A stretch of DNA of 64,000 bases, from contig NZ_VFMO01000001.1 in the NCBI RefSeq assembly GCF_006715095.1, forward strand, positions 2,976,001 to 3,040,000. The letters are read 5' to 3'. This DNA is from Yimella lutea (GTDB lineage: Bacteria; Actinomycetota; Actinomycetes; Actinomycetales; Dermatophilaceae). Below the pieces are notes generated by a model. The model ran no database searches, was not told the origin of the DNA, and worked only from the letters and a program-made list of their open reading frames with translations. A program made the position numbers and the translations under genes. Positions 56,392 through 64,000 of this stretch are shown piece by piece; position 1 is the first letter of the stretch, and the number at the start of each line of letters is the position of its first letter.

Positions 56392-57114
56392 TCAGCGTCG
56401 ACGCAGCACGGCAGCAGCGGCAGTCAGGGCCACGACGTCGTCCGCTCCGGCGACGCGCAAGGCGCGACTTGCCTCCGTCAAGGTCGCGCCCGAGGTGATG
56501 ACATCGTCCAGGAGCAGGCAAAGTCGTCCTTGGACGTCGGTGGCGCGCATCGAACCCGACAGATTGCGGGCCCGCTGCGTCACCCCGAGACCTGCCTGGT
56601 CGCGCACGGCTCGACCGAAGCGCAGTGCGCCTGGCGGGGCCACCTGCATCGAGGACCCTTCGAGGGCTCGACGAACGAGGTCCCGCAGCGGCAGTCGACC
56701 CCGCAACCGCACCGACGCGGCTGTCGACGGCGCACACACGACGACCAGGCGACCGGTGTGCAAGGCACGCTCCAGCGCAGGCTTCTGGTCGAAGACTCCC
56801 TCCACGGCAGCCCGCACCGCCGCAGCCAACGGTGGCAGCAGATCGACTCGGTCGTCGTCCTTGAACGCGGGAAGCATGCGCGTGACCGCACCCTCGTAGA
56901 CGAGGTGGGCCCAGCACGGCGGACTACCCGGCAGCGGGCGCTCGACCCAACCGAATGCGGGCTGAGCCAGACGCCGTTCGAAACCCACCCGACACGGCTC
57001 GCACAGGCGCTGGTGGCGCAGACCGCATCCACCACACGCCTGCGGCGCGGCGAGTTCCCCCAATCGCTCCAGACCGAAGGCGGCATGGCGGAGAGCTCGG
57101 GTGATTCGCTGCAC
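56392..57114 (-). CDS. ComF family phosphoribosyltransferase-like protein
   Basis: A 240-aa protein related to ComFC/GntX, involved in DNA uptake in competent bacteria and of unclear role elsewhere. The N-terminal zinc site is CGGCG followed by CEPC. The C-terminal phosphoribosyltransferase fold ends with LLLDDVITSGATL, the PRPP-binding loop. The start is uncertain: GTG 57114 places the zinc finger about 26 residues in, while a TTG at 57186 would give 264 aa. It follows lpqB on the same strand as in mycobacteria. Confidence 0.85.
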   Translation of the reverse strand: MQRITRALRHAAFGLERLGELAAPQACGGCGLRHQRLCEPCRVGFERRLAQPAFGWVERPLPGSPPCWAHLVYEGAVTRMLPAFKDDDRVDLLPPLAAAVRAAVEGVFDQKPALERALHTGRLVVVCAPSTAASVRLRGRLPLRDLVRRALEGSSMQVAPPGALRFGRAVRDQAGLGVTQRARNLSGSMRATDVQGRLCLLLDDVITSGATLTEASRALRVAGADDVVALTAAAAVLRRR

Positions 57115-57204
57115 GGTGGCCAGCCAACCCGATGCACGCGTGCCGTCGGAGCGACGAGCAAGCGTTGTGGACGACACGCCGAGCAACTGTCGGCGTGTGG
57201 AAAG

Positions 57205-59004
57205 TCAGCTTCCCGGTGCCACCACGTCGAGGACGCCGGGGACGCGCCGCCAGCCACCGCCAACCCGCTCCTGCACGCCCGGATCGCCTGTGACGACGAA
57301 CAGTTCGCCGGTGCCGCGGCCCGTTCCCACGATGTGTACGGCACCCGGTACGGCGCCCATCGGGTTCACGAACCCGCTCAGTGGCACCTCGATGATCTGC
57401 TGACCGTCGTCCGGTCGCATTCGCCCGATGACGGCAAGGGTGACGTCGTTGGCCCACGCGACATCGCTGACATCGCTGACGGCTTGCCCGACCTCGATCG
57501 GTTCGGTCAACGCCGTGGCCTGGCCGTTGGCATCCCGGATCACGAACGCGAGCAGCAACTTGGTGACGCCCCTCGGCGTCCGGGTCAGGACTGCCACCCG
57601 TTGGCCGTCGCGTGAGGACTTCAGTGACAGCACCTGCGCGTCGCGCAACCAGGGAACCGACACCGCCTGAGCCCGCGTCGTCGCGACGAAGTTCGTGGTG
57701 TCCATGACCCAGACGGCGGCGCCGCTGGAGACTTCGCGGTCGGGACCTGCATTCGACAACGACAGGCCGGCGAGCCAGAGTTCGTCGAGTGAGTTGAAGC
57801 TCGGGCGCGTCAACTGTCGTCCGAACGCCGGAACCTGGTAGGCCTGGCCACCACTGACCCAACGTCCGAGCAGTTTGCGATCGCCGCTGATCCCCGCGAC
57901 CTGTCCGCCGTCGGCATCGGCCGCCAGCATGTACCAGTTGCGGTTCAATGTCGGCAGAGTTGGTCGCGCTCGACCACGTGGCTGCGCCGCGCCGGCGTCG
58001 GCACGCCATTGCAGCGTCTGCCCCGACCGCGTGATCACTCCGTTGTCCTTGGTCGCCGGCACGGTGAACCCTACGTCCGTCGGCGTGACCGGCATGTCCG
58101 GAAGATCAGGAGTGTCCAGACGCGAACCACCGACGGTGATCGCCACCCGGTGGATCCTGGGCACCTGGTTCAAGGTCGCCATCATCGCCGCCCACAGCGC
58201 ATTTCGAGTGGCGGAGTCAGCGGTGCGGACGCCCTCGGTCAGGTCGACGGTCGCGACTCCGTCCTGATCGATCGGGACGGCGTCGACCGCGAGGCGCGTA
58301 CCGCCCGGCACCTGGTTGAGGTCGGGCGTCGTGCCCTGCGCCCGTGCCAGCCATTCCGGCGCGCCGCGCAGCACGGCGCGGGCGAGGGCTGCAGCGAGTC
58401 CGGTGCGAGGGAACCACTGCTGGTCGGGCACGAGGGTGCGGGTGCGGCGCTCGGCCAGGTAGACGGTGTAGGGCGTGTACATCCGGTCCCGGAAGTCACG
58501 CATCGACAGGTACGGTCCGAAGTCGGCCGGCAGTTGCGAGATGCGCCATTGTCCGTCGACCTGTTTGAGGCCGATGTCGACGGTGCGGTGGCTGGGCACC
58601 GCCAACTGACGAAGGTGTCCGCCGGCGTCGAGTTCGGCCCACTGCGTCGCGGTGAGCGAGACGCGGCCCGGGGTCACCTGGGTGACCGCGAAGTCGCGTT
58701 CACCCTGGTTGATCGCGACACGCCCGCCGGGCGCCCAGCCGCGGCTGGCGTCCGTGGTGAGGAATTGCCGTGCGACGGCGAAGTCCTCGTCGACGCTGCC
58801 GTTGGCGCGCAGGAACCCCTTCACCGTCTCGACCGGATCGGCGTTGCTGCGCGGTCCGTAGAACTCGACATTGGCCGGGGGTGCACTCGGTGCGTCGGAG
58901 ATCGGTCGACGAGCCTCGACATCGCTGGACGTCGGAAGGCCGGCACATGCTGCCAGCACGAAGGCGACAACGGCGACCAGGATCGAACGAAGGACACGGC
59001 TCAT
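57205..59004 (-). CDS. lpqB: lipoprotein LpqB
   Basis: A 599-aa lipoprotein with the lipobox LAAC near residue 20 (SILVAVVAFVLAACAGLP). A GerMN-like domain follows (VDAVPIDQDGVATVDLTEGV near 240-270) and a beta-propeller-like C-terminal half. In mycobacteria LpqB binds the extracellular part of MtrB and tunes the two-component system. The ATG overlaps the mtrB stop by four bases (ATGA), the conserved mtrA-mtrB-lpqB operon. Confidence 0.95.
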   Translation of the reverse strand: MSRVLRSILVAVVAFVLAACAGLPTSSDVEARRPISDAPSAPPANVEFYGPRSNADPVETVKGFLRANGSVDEDFAVARQFLTTDASRGWAPGGRVAINQGERDFAVTQVTPGRVSLTATQWAELDAGGHLRQLAVPSHRTVDIGLKQVDGQWRISQLPADFGPYLSMRDFRDRMYTPYTVYLAERRTRTLVPDQQWFPRTGLAAALARAVLRGAPEWLARAQGTTPDLNQVPGGTRLAVDAVPIDQDGVATVDLTEGVRTADSATRNALWAAMMATLNQVPRIHRVAITVGGSRLDTPDLPDMPVTPTDVGFTVPATKDNGVITRSGQTLQWRADAGAAQPRGRARPTLPTLNRNWYMLAADADGGQVAGISGDRKLLGRWVSGGQAYQVPAFGRQLTRPSFNSLDELWLAGLSLSNAGPDREVSSGAAVWVMDTTNFVATTRAQAVSVPWLRDAQVLSLKSSRDGQRVAVLTRTPRGVTKLLLAFVIRDANGQATALTEPIEVGQAVSDVSDVAWANDVTLAVIGRMRPDDGQQIIEVPLSGFVNPMGAVPGAVHIVGTGRGTGELFVVTGDPGVQERVGGGWRRVPGVLDVVAPGS

Positions 59005-60692
59005 GTCTGGCTCCCGGAATTCGTGCCCAGGGTGAGTGAGTTGCCGGCCGGCATGACCCGTCCGACCTGGGAGTCGTCGGGCGCCAGAGGCAGCGGCGAG
59101 CGACCGATCGGTTGACCCGGCCGACGCGGAAGGGTGAGTCGGAAACAACTGCCTTCACCGGGCGAACCCCACGCCTGCAACCAGCCCTCGTGCAGTCGGG
59201 CGTCCTCGAGCGAAATCGACAGGCCGAGGCCGGTACCTCCGGTGGTACGTGCACGCGCCGGGTCCGCGCGCCAGAAACGGTTGAACACCCGGACAGCGTC
59301 ACCGGGTTCGAGCCCGACACCATGGTCGCGCACGGTCACTGCCACGGCACCGGAGTTGGAACCGATGTCGATCTCGATCGGCTTGCGCTCACCGTGCTCG
59401 ATCGCGTTGGTGACCAAGTTACGCAGAATGCGCTCGATGCGTCGGTGGTCCATCGGGACGACGACGCCGCGCTTGCCGAGAACGGTGATCTCGGTGCCGT
59501 TGCGTTCGGCGAGAATCTGGACGGAGTCGACGACGCGATCCACCAGGTCACGCATGTCGCCCGGCCCGAGGGTGAGGGCAGCCGCCCCGGCGTCGAACCT
59601 GCTGATCTCGAGCAGATCGGACAACAGTGCCTCGAATCGGTCGAGTTCGGCGCTGAGGAGTTCGGCCGAGCGGGACAGCGGCTGGCTGAAGTCGGCGCGG
59701 TGCGCGTGAATCATGTCGACGGCCATGCGGATCGTGGTGAGCGGCGTGCGCAACTCGTGCGAGACGTCCGAGGTGAACCGTTGCTGCAGTGAGGACAGAT
59801 CCTCCAGCTGCCGGATCTGCCGTTGCAGGCTGTCTGCCATCGCATTGAACGAGGTCGCGAGGCGGGCCAGGTCGTCCTCGCCGGACACCTGCATGCGTTC
59901 GTTGAGCGCACCTGCGGTGAGCCGTTCGGCGACGTGCGCGGCCGACCGCACCGGCGTCACCACCATGCGCGTCACCAGGTAGGCGAGAGCGGCGAGCAGG
60001 GCGAGCAGGGCGACACCGCCGGCGGCGAAACTGCCCTTGACGATGTTCAGCGTCGTGACCTCGTCGTCCATCGGGAAGATGAAGAACAGGTCGTACGGGC
60101 CGGCGTTCGGCACCGACACCCGCGAACCGATCAGCACCGCCGGCACCGAATCCCCGTCCGGTTGCGGGACGGTGATGATCTGCACCTGTTGGTGATCGGG
60201 GTCGTCCTTCAACGCCGTCCGGATCGCTTCAGGGATCATCTCCGGACTCGCCTGCGCGGAGGAGACTTTCGGGATCGGCTGCGCGGTGTTGTCGGCCGCC
60301 TGCATGAAGACGACCCGGCGGGACAGGTCGTCCCCGGGCGAACTGACCTGCTGAACCATGTCGCTGGCGAGCTGCCGCAACGAGCTGAGGTCGGTGTTCG
60401 GGGTACTGGCGAAGATCTCCTGCGCGTCGGCGCGGCGGCTCTGGCTCTCGGCCTCGGCGGACGATGTCCGCGACTCCACCAGGTCCGTCGCGATCCGGTG
60501 GTACATGTAGGAACCGAGCACCAGCGTCACGATCGCGCCGGCGAGCGCGGTCGTGGTGACCACGCGGGTGTGCAAAGAACGACGCCAGGAGTGTCGGACG
60601 CTGCGCGCGGTGGCGAGCAGAGCCGCGCCGAGCGCGGCGAACCACCGGCGAGCAGCGGACTGCTGCGCGTGCGGCTCGCCGAGGTCAGGCAC
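59001..60692 (-). CDS. mtrB: sensor histidine kinase MtrB
   Basis: A 563-aa membrane kinase of the essential MtrAB system, which controls cell-wall and division genes. Two membrane helices (about 46-62 and 219-243) flank a periplasmic sensor, then a HAMP domain, the HisKA with His312 in DVSHELRTPLTTIRM, and a HATPase with NLVTNAIEHG, DHGVGLEPGD and GGTGLGLSIS. The GTG start overlaps the mtrA stop by 8 bases. The C-terminal 40 residues after LPRRPG are Pro/Leu-rich and not conserved. Confidence 0.95.
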   Translation of the reverse strand: MPDLGEPHAQQSAARRWFAALGAALLATARSVRHSWRRSLHTRVVTTTALAGAIVTLVLGSYMYHRIATDLVESRTSSAEAESQSRRADAQEIFASTPNTDLSSLRQLASDMVQQVSSPGDDLSRRVVFMQAADNTAQPIPKVSSAQASPEMIPEAIRTALKDDPDHQQVQIITVPQPDGDSVPAVLIGSRVSVPNAGPYDLFFIFPMDDEVTTLNIVKGSFAAGGVALLALLAALAYLVTRMVVTPVRSAAHVAERLTAGALNERMQVSGEDDLARLATSFNAMADSLQRQIRQLEDLSSLQQRFTSDVSHELRTPLTTIRMAVDMIHAHRADFSQPLSRSAELLSAELDRFEALLSDLLEISRFDAGAAALTLGPGDMRDLVDRVVDSVQILAERNGTEITVLGKRGVVVPMDHRRIERILRNLVTNAIEHGERKPIEIDIGSNSGAVAVTVRDHGVGLEPGDAVRVFNRFWRADPARARTTGGTGLGLSISLEDARLHEGWLQAWGSPGEGSCFRLTLPRRPGQPIGRSPLPLAPDDSQVGRVMPAGNSLTLGTNSGSQT

Positions 60693-61365
60693 TCGGTCCG
60701 GCCTTATAGCCGACTCCTCGCACGGTCAGGACGATCTCGGGGTGCTCGGGGTCGCGCTCGACCTTGGAGCGCAGACGCTGCACGTGCACGTTGACCAGTC
60801 GGGTGTCGCCGGCGTGTCGGTAACCCCAGACCTGCTCCAGCAAGACCTCCCGGGTGAAGACCTGCCACGGCTTTCGCGCGAGCGCCACCAGCAGGTCGAA
60901 CTCCAACGGGGTCAGCGAGATCTGCGCGCCGTCGCGGACGACGGAGTGACCGGCGACGTCGATCGTGAGGTCGCCGAGGCGCAGCTGCTCCACCTCGGGT
61001 TCGTCGCCACGGCGCAGCCGAGCACGGACGCGGGCGACCAGTTCCTGTGGCTTGAATGGCTTGTTGACGTAGTCGTCGGCGCCGGCCTCGAGTCCAGCGA
61101 CCACGTCGGTGGTGTCGGTGCGGGCGGTCAGCATCACGATCGGTACGTGCGACTCGGCACGGATCTGTCGGCAGACCTCGACGCCGTCGGTACCGGGCAG
61201 CATCACGTCGAGCAGAACGATGTCGGGCTTGGCATCGCGGAACGCCGCCAATGCGCCGGACCCCGTCGAGCAGTGGGCGACCTGCATCCCTTCCCCGCGC
61301 AGGATGATGCCGAGCATCTCCCCGAGCGACGGGTCGTCGTCCACCACAAGCACTCGGGCACTCAT
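60685..61365 (-). CDS. mtrA: response regulator MtrA
   Basis: A 226-aa OmpR/PhoB-type regulator. Receiver: acidic pocket VVDDDPS, phosphoacceptor Asp53 in LLDVMLPG, Thr/Ala switch in MLTARTD and Lys in NKPFKP near 102. The winged helix follows (LTPLEFDLLVALARKPWQVF) with HAGDTRLVNVHVQRLRSKVE. First gene of mtrA-mtrB-lpqB. The promoter lies in 61366-61439, downstream of a large palindrome. Confidence 0.97.
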   Translation of the reverse strand: MSARVLVVDDDPSLGEMLGIILRGEGMQVAHCSTGSGALAAFRDAKPDIVLLDVMLPGTDGVEVCRQIRAESHVPIVMLTARTDTTDVVAGLEAGADDYVNKPFKPQELVARVRARLRRGDEPEVEQLRLGDLTIDVAGHSVVRDGAQISLTPLEFDLLVALARKPWQVFTREVLLEQVWGYRHAGDTRLVNVHVQRLRSKVERDPEHPEIVLTVRGVGYKAGPSA

Positions 61366-61439
61366 TCAGATCCAGCCTTTCTCGCGTTCACCTCGAATTA
61401 TCTTCACACAGCAGGCAAACGGATCCGCAACGAGAATGC

Positions 61440-61489
61440 GCGTGAGTTCGTGCCCTTCGCCAGGCCTGGCGAAGGTCACGAACTCACGC
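61440..61489. terminator. 50-base palindrome between sahH and mtrA
   Basis: Arms of 25 bases (GCGTGAGTTCGTG-C-CCTTCGCCAGG and its complement) with one mismatch and no loop. It follows the sahH stop by about 20 bases and lies 75 bases before mtrA, so it is the sahH terminator. Confidence 0.85.
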
Positions 61490-61509
61490 CGATTTCAGAT
61501 GCTCCCGGA

Positions 61510-62961
61510 TCAGTACCGGTAGTGCTCGGGCTTGTAGGGGCCCGCCACGTCGACGCCGAGGTACTCGGCCTGGTTCTTGGTCAGCTCGGTGAGCTCGACA
61601 CCCAGGGCGGCGAGGTGCGCACGGGCGACCTTCTCGTCCAGGTGCTTGGGCAGCGTGGTGACCGTGGGCTTGCCGTCCTCGTCGACGTACTCCTCGGACT
61701 TCTCGAACAGCTCGATCTGGGCGATCGTCTGGTTCGCGAACGAGTTGGACATCACGAAGCTCGGGTGACCGGTGGCGTTGCCGAGGTTCATCAGGCGTCC
61801 CTCGGACAGCACGATGATCGAGTTGCCGTCCTGCTTGGTCCACTCGTGGACCTGCGGCTTGATCTCGGTCTTGGTGATGCCGGGAAGCTTGGCAAGGCCG
61901 GCCATGTCGATCTCGTTGTCGAAGTGACCGATGTTGGAGACGATCGCCTTGTTCTTCATCTTCGACATGTGCTCGGAGGTGATGACGTCGTAGCAACCGG
62001 TCGTGGTGACGAAGATGTCGCCGTACTCGGCGGCGTCGTCCATTTTGGCGACCTGGAAGCCCTCCATCGCGGCCTGCAGCGCACAGATCGGGTCGACCTC
62101 GGTGACGACGACACGTGCACCCTGACCGGCCAGCGCTGCGGCGCATCCCTTGCCCACGTCACCGTATCCCGCGACGACGGCGGTCTTGCCGGCGATGAGG
62201 ACGTCGGTCGCACGGTTGAGGCCGTCGACCACCGAGTGACGGCAGCCGTACTTGTTGTCGAATTTGGACTTGGTGACCGAGTCGTTGACGTTGATCGCCG
62301 GGAAGAGCAGTTCGCCGGACTTAGCGAGCTCGTACAGGCGGTGGACGCCGGTGGTGGTCTCCTCGGTGACGCCCTTGATGCCGGCGGCGATCTTGGTCCA
62401 CTTCTGCGGGTCTTCGGTCATCGTCTTGCGGACGAGGTCCTTGAACACCGAGAACTCCTCGGAGTCGTCCTCGGTGGTGGGCGGCACCTGACCGGCGGCC
62501 TCCCATTCCTTGCCCTTGTGGACGAGCATCGTGGCGTCGCCACCGTCGTCCAGGATCATGTTCGGGCCCTCGCCGCCCGGCCACGTCAGGATCTCGTTGG
62601 TGCACTCCCAGTACTCCGGCAGCGACTCGCCCTTCCAGGCGAACACCGGAACACCCTGCGGGTTGTCGACACTGCCGTTCGGCCCGACCACGGCGGCCGC
62701 GGCGGCCTCGTCCTGTGTGGAGTAGATGTTGCAGGAGGCCCAGCGAACTTCGGCGCCGAGCGCGGTGAGGGTCTCGATGAGCACACCGGTCTGAACGGTC
62801 ATATGCAGCGAACCGGCGATCTTCGCCCCCTTGAGCGGCTTGGAATCGCCGAACTCTTCCCGCAACGCCATCAGGCCGGGCATCTCGTGCTCGGCGAGGC
62901 GGAACTGGTGACGGCCGGCCTCGGCGAGGCTGAGGTCCTTAACCTTGTAGTCGAAGGACAT
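61510..62961 (-). CDS. sahH: S-adenosyl-L-homocysteine hydrolase
   Basis: A 483-aa NAD-dependent tetrameric enzyme that splits S-adenosylhomocysteine to adenosine and homocysteine, relieving methyltransferase inhibition. [14 protein letters not shown] and [13 protein letters not shown] are substrate-domain blocks; [20 protein letters not shown] carries the catalytic Lys/Asp. [15 protein letters not shown] is the NAD fold, and the C-terminal KPEHYRY closes the active site of a neighbouring subunit. ATG 62961 has AGGA at good spacing; 21 extra upstream codons are not conserved. Its position just before mtrA matches mycobacteria. Confidence 0.97.
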   Translation of the reverse strand: MSFDYKVKDLSLAEAGRHQFRLAEHEMPGLMALREEFGDSKPLKGAKIAGSLHMTVQTGVLIETLTALGAEVRWASCNIYSTQDEAAAAAVVGPNGSVDNPQGVPVFAWKGESLPEYWECTNEILTWPGGEGPNMILDDGGDATMLVHKGKEWEAAGQVPPTTEDDSEEFSVFKDLVRKTMTEDPQKWTKIAAGIKGVTEETTTGVHRLYELAKSGELLFPAINVNDSVTKSKFDNKYGCRHSVVDGLNRATDVLIAGKTAVVAGYGDVGKGCAAALAGQGARVVVTEVDPICALQAAMEGFQVAKMDDAAEYGDIFVTTTGCYDVITSEHMSKMKNKAIVSNIGHFDNEIDMAGLAKLPGITKTEIKPQVHEWTKQDGNSIIVLSEGRLMNLGNATGHPSFVMSNSFANQTIAQIELFEKSEEYVDEDGKPTVTTLPKHLDEKVARAHLAALGVELTELTKNQAEYLGVDVAGPYKPEHYRY

Positions 62962-63202
62962 GAGTGTCCTGTTCTCCTTCTGCCGCGTGGACGCGGCTTT
63001 GACTGCAGTAGCGGACGCTGGCATCGCCCATCTGAGCTTCTCGGGTCATCACCCATGCCGGCTCCCGCGAGGATACCGGCGCCCGCCGACCATCGCGAAA
63101 GTCCGCGCAATCCTCCGCCCGCGTACAGCCCATCGGGGCCCGCGACGGTGCGTTAATGAGTGTCCGAGCACCTCGCAATTCATCGTGGCAAAGGAGCAGC
63201 AG
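62962..63202. promoter_or_regulatory. sahH 5' leader and divergent intergenic region
   Basis: 241 bp. On the sahH strand GCCGCG-TCCA-CGCGGC is a small hairpin about 10 bases upstream of the ribosome site, and GGGTGATGACCC further up can pair with itself. No known S-adenosyl riboswitch is matched with confidence. AAAGGAG at 63190-63196 serves the plus-strand gene. Confidence 0.4.
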
Positions 63203-63937
63203 ATGTCGGATCAGCAATCGGAGCGTGACGGCCGCACCACCCAGGACTCGGCGGTGGATGGTTCGTGGCAGGACGCCCAGCACCGCAACGACCACGGTGC
63301 GACGGGATCCGACCCGACAGACACCGGTGCCGACAACAGTGGACAGGGCGAACCCGGTTCTGCCGCGGCGGATTCGGACTCCGAATCGGACAGATCGGGT
63401 GACGGGCGTTCGGACGAACTGACCGAGGGCAGGCCCACCGTTGCCGACGAGGCCGGTCTCGACCCGGACAACGACGGTGAGGTCGACTCCCCCACCCCGG
63501 CGGCGGCCACGTCCGGTGCCGCCCCGACCGACGACGGCGCTCAGGACGAGGACAAGCCGTTGGAGGCAGTCCATCCGGAAGACCGCGATCAGCAGGGGCC
63601 TGACGAAGCCACCCGCGAGCAGCGGGCCCAGCAGATGCCCGACGAGCTCAAGATCGACATCGACGAGGACAAGCTCAAGGCATGGGACGACGTCCGCGGC
63701 AGTTACGGCGTGAAGGACGAGAACGCTGCCGAGCGTCCGATCATGACCGGCGAAGGCAACCCCGAGCCGGCGCGTGAAGTGCAGGACGGTGACGACGCCG
63801 GCAGTGACCGACGCGACGACCGTGCTGACGACCGTGCTGACGACGCGTCCTCGGACGGCGGGTCGGAGCAGCCCCGCGACGAGCACGAGCACGACGACCG
63901 CAGCTCGGAGGAACCGACCGACGGTCAGACCACCTGA
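63203..63937 (+). CDS. acidic, disordered hypothetical protein
   Basis: A 244-aa protein, very rich in Asp, Glu, Ser, Gly and Gln, with almost no hydrophobic core; it is expected to be intrinsically disordered. The only ordered-looking part is QQMPDELKIDIDEDKLKAWD near 155-175. A repeat DDRADDRADD occurs near the end. ATG 63203 has AAAGGAG 6 bases upstream, and codon use fits the genome, so it is probably real. Function unknown. Confidence 0.75.
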   Translation: MSDQQSERDGRTTQDSAVDGSWQDAQHRNDHGATGSDPTDTGADNSGQGEPGSAAADSDSESDRSGDGRSDELTEGRPTVADEAGLDPDNDGEVDSPTPAAATSGAAPTDDGAQDEDKPLEAVHPEDRDQQGPDEATREQRAQQMPDELKIDIDEDKLKAWDDVRGSYGVKDENAAERPIMTGEGNPEPAREVQDGDDAGSDRRDDRADDRADDASSDGGSEQPRDEHEHDDRSSEEPTDGQTT

Positions 63938-63955
63938 TCGCATTTGCATCGCGAA

Positions 63956-63991
63956 CGAAGAGCCCACCGGATTGTGTCGGTGGGCTCTTCG
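63956..63991 (+). terminator. hairpin terminator after acidic protein gene
   Basis: CGAAGAGCCCACCG, 8-base loop, CGGTGGGCTCTTCG, a perfect 14-bp stem. Confidence 0.85.
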
Positions 63992-64000
63992 TCGCGCTAC

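Noticed and set aside
62962..63150. SAM-IV or SAH riboswitch upstream of sahH
   Set aside because: A short GGGTGATGACC element resembles part of SAM-IV, but the conserved core including GGCAACC is absent.

Overview
The window is high-GC DNA with GTG and TTG starts, a WhiB1 regulator, MtrAB-LpqB, an actinobacterial-type tmRNA and a DUF222/HNH (13E12-type) gene, so it comes from an actinobacterium. Gene content and style suggest Micrococcales (for example Dermacoccaceae or Intrasporangiaceae), but that rank is inference. Much of the right half keeps an order I recall from Mycobacterium tuberculosis Rv3211-Rv3248c: rhlE-like helicase, whiB1, pdtaS, the Rv3235 family, secA, hpf, comF, lpqB, mtrB, mtrA, sahH.

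Region 1 (1-3.9 kb and 11.5-14 kb): tyrosine catabolism. Homogentisate dioxygenase is divergent from an unknown 278-aa protein coupled to fumarylacetoacetase. HPPD lies 8 kb away, divergent from an Lrp/AsnC regulator, with an IclR regulator next to it. No maleylacetoacetate isomerase is recognisable in the window.

Region 2 (3.5-8.7 kb): a wrecked accessory patch. It holds a formaldehyde dehydrogenase tail with a one-base deletion, an RDD membrane protein and a gene that lost its 5' end. An orphan Tox-REase-5 toxin domain follows, with an Imm52-type immunity gene and two tightly coupled associated genes (DUF6301-like and TY-Chap-like). Then come a second, truncated copy of the immunity gene, an antisense remnant of a type VII secretion EccC ATPase and a membrane-protein tail. 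This looks like the degraded end of a T7SS-linked polymorphic toxin locus.

Region 3 (8.7-24 kb): a DHA2-like MFS exporter and an M20 peptidase, a P1 (DmpA-type) peptidase, an SF2 helicase, a secreted M43 metalloprotease, DUF3039, YqgE/AlgH, an RhlE-type RNA helicase with long RG/RD-rich tails, malic enzyme and a broken SIMPL gene.

Region 4 (24-38.6 kb): tmRNA, DUF2207 protein, WhiB1, a PdtaS-like kinase, a 180-kDa-class NAD-glutamate dehydrogenase, DUF2505, proline catabolism pruA and a DUF222/HNH protein. PruA and GDH together would carry proline carbon to 2-oxoglutarate.

Region 5 (38.7-46 kb): an IS256-family element with a pseudogene scrap beside it, a nucleotidyltransferase/DUF6912/WS-DGAT operon, a CpaB-like/CpaE-like pair and a small excisionase-type HTH protein.

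Region 6 (46-64 kb): a LysM protein, the Rv3235 family, secA, a four-GNAT fusion protein, an EamA exporter divergent from a CGNR regulator, an AlkX/YcaQ-type DNA glycosylase, hpf, comF, lpqB-mtrB-mtrA, sahH and an acidic disordered protein.

Regulation visible in the DNA: about sixteen genes have a TANNNT hexamer 6-9 bases before the start codon and no Shine-Dalgarno, the arrangement expected for leaderless mRNAs. Strong hairpins close most convergent or isolated units.
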